From NCBI GenBank assembly GCA_030693565.1, contig JAUYAJ010000378.1, forward strand, positions 1 to 8,558: a stretch of DNA of 8,558 nucleotides, given 5' to 3'. This DNA is from Rubrivivax sp. (lineage in GTDB: Bacteria; Pseudomonadota; Gammaproteobacteria; Burkholderiales; Burkholderiaceae_C). This document shows, piece after piece, positions 5,159-8,558 of this stretch. Position 1 is the stretch's first letter; each line of letters starts with the position of its first letter. The translations under genes and the position numbers were made by a program. The notes below the pieces were generated by a model that was given only the letters and a program-made list of their open reading frames with translations, was not told the origin of the DNA and did no database searches.

Positions 5159-5968
5159 ATGAATTCGTTTCGCCAACTCATCAAGTCCGCCGGCAGCCAG
5201 CCGCCGGTCGGCACCTGGCTGCTGTCGGCCAGCCCGCTGGTGGCCGAGGCGCTGGGCCATGCCGGTTTCGACTGGGGCGTGGTCGACATGGAGCACAGCC
5301 CGCTCGACCTCGCCGGCGCGGTGCAGATGCTGCAGGCGCTGGGAAATACGCGCATGGTGCCGGTGCTGCGCGTGCCCTCGAACGACGCCGTCGTCGTCAA
5401 GCGGGTGCTCGACGCCGGGGCGACGACGCTGATGTTCCCCAATGTGCAAAGTGCTGACGAGGCAGCGCGCGCCGTTGCCGCCACCCGCTACCCGCCCGAG
5501 GGTGTGCGCGGCATGGTCGGCGTCAGCCGCGCGACACGCTACGGCACCGCCACCGACTACCTGAAGACCGGCGCGCGCGAGATCGGCGTCATCGTGCAGC
5601 TCGAATCGGTGGCCGCGATCGACGCCCTCGACGCCATCGCCGCCGTGCCCGGTGTCGACGCCTTGTTCATCGGCCCGGCCGACCTGTCGGCCGACATGGG
5701 GTTGCCCGGTCAGACCATGCACCCGCAGGTGATCGAGCGCATGACCCATGTGGTGCGGCGCTGCGCCCAGCTCGGCATGGCGGTGGGCACGATCGGCAAC
5801 AACGCCCAGCAGGTGGCGCGCTACCGGGCCTGCGGCTTTGGCTACATGGCGCTGGGGGCCGATCTGGGCTTGCTGGTCGGCGCGGCGCAGGCGGCGCTGC
5901 ATGCGCTGCGGCGCCAGCCGGGCGACGCCGAGGTCCACACGCTGGCCGGGGGCACCGTCACCGAATGA
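5159..5968 (+). CDS. HpcH/HpaI-family aldolase (2-keto-3-deoxy sugar-acid aldolase type)
   Basis: The 269-residue protein is a class II, metal-dependent pyruvate aldolase of the HpcH/HpaI family, a normal-length TIM barrel. The catalytic and metal residues known from HpaI are all present: H46 in DMEHSPLD, R71 in LRVPSND, and metal ligands E149 in QLESVAAIDALD and D175 in IGPADLSADMG. Relatives include GarL (5-keto-4-deoxy-glucarate aldolase), RhmA (2-keto-3-deoxy-L-rhamnonate aldolase) and HpaI; the conserved GPADLSADMG and the sugar gene neighbours favour a sugar-acid substrate, giving pyruvate plus an aldehyde. A strong AGGAGA (5148-5153) stands 5 nt before the ATG, and a 37-nt gap separates it from the GNAT gene. 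It lies 57 bp upstream of the aldose epimerase gene on the same strand. Exact substrate unknown. Confidence 0.9.
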   Translation: MNSFRQLIKSAGSQPPVGTWLLSASPLVAEALGHAGFDWGVVDMEHSPLDLAGAVQMLQALGNTRMVPVLRVPSNDAVVVKRVLDAGATTLMFPNVQSADEAARAVAATRYPPEGVRGMVGVSRATRYGTATDYLKTGAREIGVIVQLESVAAIDALDAIAAVPGVDALFIGPADLSADMGLPGQTMHPQVIERMTHVVRRCAQLGMAVGTIGNNAQQVARYRACGFGYMALGADLGLLVGAAQAALHALRRQPGDAEVHTLAGGTVTE

Positions 5969-6025
5969 GGCGGCGGCGCAGGCGGCGGTTACGATGCGAC
6001 GCCTGATGTCCGCCACTGGAGCCCC
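5969..6025 (+). promoter_or_regulatory. Short gap with possible -10 box before the epimerase gene
   Basis: TACGAT at 5990-5995 resembles a sigma-70 -10 box and stands about 30 nt before the epimerase ATG, with TGGAG (6017-6021) as ribosome binding site. No clear -35 box is visible in the GC-rich sequence upstream, so a separate promoter for the epimerase and lactonase genes is only a possibility. Confidence 0.25.
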
Positions 6026-6886
6026 ATGACCCCCACGCCCTCTGTCATCGAACTGCGTGCCGGCGATCTGCGCCTGGCCTTGCGCCCCGATCTGGGCGGT
6101 TGTGTCGCCGGCCTGTGGCACGGCGAGCTGCCGGTGCTGCGCAGCACCGAAGCGGCCGAGCTGACGAGCGCCCGGCTGGCAGGCAGCTTCCCGCTGCTGC
6201 CGTATTCGAACCGCCTGGGTCAGCGGCGTTTTCGCTGGCTCGGCAAGGACTACACGACCCAGCCCAACTTCGACGACAACCCGCATTCGGTGCACGGCAT
6301 GGGCTGGCAGCGCCCGTGGACGGTGGAGTCGCAGCGCGCCGACGACGCCGTGCTGCACCTGGTGCACGCCGGCGACGCCGACTGGCCCTTCCCCTTCGAG
6401 GCCCGGCAGGCTTTCGCGCTCACGCCCAGCGGCCTGAACATGGGCCTCACCTTCACCAACACGGCGACGCATGCGGTGCCGGTGGGCCTGGGCTGGCACC
6501 CTTATTTCCCCAAGCGCCAGCGCAGCCGCCTGCATGTGGAGCTGAGCGACCGCTGGGAGTCCGACGCCGGCACCCAGTTGCCGACGCGCCGCGTGCCGCA
6601 GCCCGGCATCGACGGCGACGTCGCCCACCTCGACTTCGACCACTGCTTCGAAGGCTGGCAGGGCACGGCGCGGCTGCGTGACGAGCGGCTGCGCGTGCAG
6701 CTCAGCTCGTCGCTGGACCGGCTGGTGGTCTACACGCCCAAGACGCGCGACTACTACTGCGTCGAGCCGGTCAGCCATGTCAGCAACGCCATCCACATGG
6801 CCGACCCGGCGGCCCACGGCTTGCGCACGCTGCAGCCCGGCGCCCATTTCGAAGCCTGGATGAAGATCGAGGTCAGCGCGGTCTGA
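6026..6886 (+). CDS. Aldose 1-epimerase (mutarotase) family protein
   Basis: The 286-residue protein belongs to the galactose mutarotase-like family, which interconverts alpha and beta anomers of free sugars. The conserved residues are visible: the NR pair N62-R63 in PYSNRLGQ, H90 in HSVHGMGW, the catalytic acid H158 in GLGWHPYF, and the catalytic base E247 in YYCVEPVSH. It is shorter than classical GalM (about 340 residues), matching the shorter bacterial subgroup often found in sugar-catabolic operons. There is no signal peptide, so it is cytoplasmic. TGGAG sits 4 nt before the ATG. Its stop and the lactonase start share one base (TGATG, 6884-6888), a sign of translational coupling; the anomer it makes could feed the sugar dehydrogenase that precedes the lactonase step. 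Confidence 0.9.
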   Translation: MTPTPSVIELRAGDLRLALRPDLGGCVAGLWHGELPVLRSTEAAELTSARLAGSFPLLPYSNRLGQRRFRWLGKDYTTQPNFDDNPHSVHGMGWQRPWTVESQRADDAVLHLVHAGDADWPFPFEARQAFALTPSGLNMGLTFTNTATHAVPVGLGWHPYFPKRQRSRLHVELSDRWESDAGTQLPTRRVPQPGIDGDVAHLDFDHCFEGWQGTARLRDERLRVQLSSSLDRLVVYTPKTRDYYCVEPVSHVSNAIHMADPAAHGLRTLQPGAHFEAWMKIEVSAV

Positions 6887-7782
6887 TGAACGTCATCGAG
6901 GCCTTGCCCGGCGTTCCACCCAGCGCGCTGGGCGAGTCGCCGTTCTGGCAGCCGCAAGAAGCCGCGCTGTACTGGTGCGACATCCCCGGGCGCATGCTGA
7001 ACCGCTGGACACCGGCGACGGCGCGCCACGCGCAATGGGCTTTCGACAGCGAGCCGGCCTGCTGCGCGCCGCTGCTCGGCGGCGGCCTGCTGCTGGCCCA
7101 GCGTGACGGTTTGTGGCGTTTCGACCCCGTCAGCGGCAGCCGCGAACGGCTCGTGGCGCCGCCTTACGACGGCGCTGTCGAACGCTTCAACGACGGCAAG
7201 GCCGACCCGCAAGGCCGCTTCTGGGTCGGCACCGTCTACGAGCCGCGCACGCCGGCCCAGGCCGCGCTCTACCGCTGGGCCGGGGGCAAGCTCGAACGCA
7301 TGGCAGGTGACATCACCGTCAGCAACGGCCTGGCCTGGAGCCTGGACGGCCGCACCATGCTGTGGAGCGACACCTCATCGCACCGCATCTTTGCTTTCGA
7401 TTTCGACCCCGCCGACGGCTCGCTGTCGCGCCAGCGCGTCTTTGCCCAATTCGTGCTCAAGCAGGAAGGCCAGGACCTGGCCGACTACGGCGGCCGGCCC
7501 GACGGCGCCGCGGTCGACAGCGAAGGCGCTTGCTGGGTCGCGATGTACGAAGGCCAGCGCCTCGTGCGGCTGGGTGCCGACGGCAGCGTGCTGGCCGAAT
7601 TGGCGCTGCCGGTGCGCTGCCCGACCATGCCGTGTTTCGGCGGCAGCGACCTGCGCACGCTGTACATCACGACGGCGCGCCAGGGCCGGCCGCAGGCCGA
7701 ACTCGACGCCCAGCCGCTGGCCGGCTGCGTGCTGCAGCTGCGCGTCGAGGTGCCGGGCTTGCCAGTGAACTTCGCCCAATGA
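6886..7782 (+). CDS. SMP-30/gluconolactonase-family sugar lactonase
   Basis: The 298-residue protein is a six-bladed beta-propeller of the SMP-30/LRE family, which hydrolyses sugar-acid lactones to the open aldonates with a bound divalent metal. The three metal ligands known for the family are present: E17 in LGESPFW, N147 in VSNGLAWS and D206 in GRPDGAAVDSEG. The substrate-side R100/N102 stretch is in ERFNDGKADPQGRFWVGT. Family substrates include glucono-, galactono-, arabino- and xylono-lactones; which one is used cannot be told. There is no signal peptide. Its ATG overlaps the epimerase stop by one base. Its TGA (7780-7782) is the left edge of the second 61-nt repeat element, which leads to the glycerol-3-phosphate dehydrogenase gene. 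Confidence 0.92.
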   Translation: MNVIEALPGVPPSALGESPFWQPQEAALYWCDIPGRMLNRWTPATARHAQWAFDSEPACCAPLLGGGLLLAQRDGLWRFDPVSGSRERLVAPPYDGAVERFNDGKADPQGRFWVGTVYEPRTPAQAALYRWAGGKLERMAGDITVSNGLAWSLDGRTMLWSDTSSHRIFAFDFDPADGSLSRQRVFAQFVLKQEGQDLADYGGRPDGAAVDSEGACWVAMYEGQRLVRLGADGSVLAELALPVRCPTMPCFGGSDLRTLYITTARQGRPQAELDAQPLAGCVLQLRVEVPGLPVNFAQ

Positions 7783-7840
7783 GCGCGCCGGGCCGTTCCC
7801 AAGCGCGAATCCCGGAGCACGCCGTGCGCAGGGTCGTCCG
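7780..7840 (+). repeat. 61-nt intercistronic element, copy B
   Basis: This is the partner of 1614-1674, again filling exactly the space from a TGA stop (7780-7782) to a start codon (ATG 7841). It contains a perfect small hairpin GCAC/GTGC (7817-7820 with 7824-7827) in the same place as the wobble-paired hairpin in copy A, and AGGG (7830-7833) 7 nt before the ATG, the same spacing as in copy A. It is bounded by 7-bp direct repeats ATGAGCG (7779-7785 and 7841-7847). It provides the ribosome binding site of the downstream gene. Confidence 0.75.
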
Positions 7841-8558
7841 ATGAGCGTCAGCTTGGATCGGGCCGCGCAGCTGGCGCGGCTGCGCGAGGAGCGCGAATGG
7901 GACCTGGCCATCATCGGCGGTGGTGCCACCGGCCTGGGGGTGGCGCTGGACGCCGTGGTGCGCGGCTTCAGCGTCGTGCTGGTCGAGGCCGACGACTTCG
8001 CCAAAGGCACGTCGTCGCGCGCCACCAAGCTCGCCCATGGCGGCGTGCGCTACCTGGCGCAGGGCGACATCGGCCTGGTGCGCGAAGCGCTGCGCGAGCG
8101 CGGCGCGATGCTGGCCAACGCGCCCCATGTGGCCCAGCCGCTGCCCTTCGTGATGCCGGCCTACCGCTGGTGGGAGCCGGCCTTTTACGGCGTCGGCCTC
8201 AAGGCTTATGACGCGCTGGCGGGGCGCCGTGGCCTGGGGTCTACGACGCTGCTGTCGGCGCGCGGCACGACCGATTTGCTGCCGTCGGTGCGCACGCGCG
8301 GGCTGGCCGGCGGCGTCAAGTACTGGGACGGTCAGTTCGACGACGCCCGGCTGGCGGTGCTGCTGGCGCGCAGCGCGGCGGCGCGCGGCGCGCTGGTGCT
8401 CAACCACGTGGCGGCCACCGGCTTGCTGCGCGAAGCCGGCCAGGTCCGGGGCATGACGGTGCGCGACGCCGAGACCGTCGCCCAGGGCACGCTGCGGGCG
8501 CGCTGCGTGGTGAACGCCACCGGCGTCTGGGTCGACGCGGTGCGCGTCATGGACCGCG
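7841..8558 (+). CDS. glpD: FAD-dependent glycerol-3-phosphate dehydrogenase (3' partial)
   Basis: The frame is open from ATG 7841 to the window end (239 codons of about 500-530). The N-terminus holds the FAD dinucleotide-binding motif DLAIIGGGATGLGVALDA (GxGxxG at 26-31) with E49 ending the second strand, then the GlpD-family signature GTSSRATKLAHGGVRYL (56-72) and GDIGLVREALRER. Further on are KYWDGQFDDARL (around 163-174) and VVNATGVWVD near the end, all as in GlpD. The enzyme oxidises sn-glycerol-3-phosphate to dihydroxyacetone phosphate at the membrane and gives electrons to quinone. The start is supported by AGGG 7 nt upstream inside the 61-nt repeat. Its place after a sugar lactonase gene, with no glpK or glpF visible, leaves open a related FAD dehydrogenase of a sugar-alcohol phosphate, though the signature is good for GlpD. 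Confidence 0.85.
   Translation, partial: MSVSLDRAAQLARLREEREWDLAIIGGGATGLGVALDAVVRGFSVVLVEADDFAKGTSSRATKLAHGGVRYLAQGDIGLVREALRERGAMLANAPHVAQPLPFVMPAYRWWEPAFYGVGLKAYDALAGRRGLGSTTLLSARGTTDLLPSVRTRGLAGGVKYWDGQFDDARLAVLLARSAAARGALVLNHVAATGLLREAGQVRGMTVRDAETVAQGTLRARCVVNATGVWVDAVRVMDR

Noticed and set aside
5057..6847. A 596-codon open frame on the minus strand
   Set aside because: It is antisense to the aldolase and epimerase genes, which have complete catalytic motifs. Its translation is rich in Arg, Ala, Gln and His with no recognisable domain, as expected for the complement of GC-rich codons.

Overview
The window is GC-rich, densely packed bacterial DNA. Base composition, near-exclusive GC-ending codons and the gene families suggest a betaproteobacterium of the order Burkholderiales, perhaps near the Rubrivivax/Leptothrix/Ideonella group. 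That placement is inferred from style and content; there is no rRNA or marker gene here. I see ten protein genes on the plus strand and one on the minus strand, the two at the edges being cut off. I see no tRNA, rRNA, CRISPR array, insertion sequence or phage gene.

Region 1 (1-3077, plus) is a tight operon of four genes: a PLP-dependent aminotransferase (5' end missing), a PhzF-family isomerase, a glyoxalase-like (VOC) protein and an AlaX-type alanyl-tRNA editing protein. The junctions are ATGA overlaps, except PhzF to VOC, which is bridged by a 61-nt repeat. The chemistry looks like amino acid or amino-acid-analogue metabolism coupled to translation quality control.

Region 2 (3029-3249) is the convergent gap between alaX and a cytochrome c gene. 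It is filled with stem-loops and two nearly identical 52-nt direct repeats. The first repeat runs into the 3' end of alaX and supplies its stop codon.

Region 3 (3260-4606) is a divergent pair: a periplasmic c'/c-556-type cytochrome on the minus strand and a membrane cytochrome b561-family protein on the plus strand, with a shared 204-bp regulatory gap. Together they could form a small electron-transfer module. A GNAT acetyltransferase follows the cytochrome b gene directly (4612-5121).

Region 4 (5159-8558, plus) is a carbohydrate block: an HpcH/HpaI-family 2-keto-3-deoxy-acid aldolase, an aldose 1-epimerase, an SMP-30-type sugar lactonase and a FAD-dependent glycerol-3-phosphate dehydrogenase (3' end missing). 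Epimerase, lactonase and aldolase are three steps of a non-phosphorylative sugar oxidation route; the dehydrogenase and dehydratase steps are not in the window.

The most unusual signal is a pair of related 61-nt elements (1614-1674 and 7780-7840) that each exactly fill the space from a TGA stop to the next start codon, carry the ribosome binding site, and are flanked by matching 7-bp direct repeats (GTGAGCG in one, ATGAGCG in the other). This looks like a miniature element inserted at overlapping stop/start junctions. The stem-loop array after alaX is the second most interesting feature.
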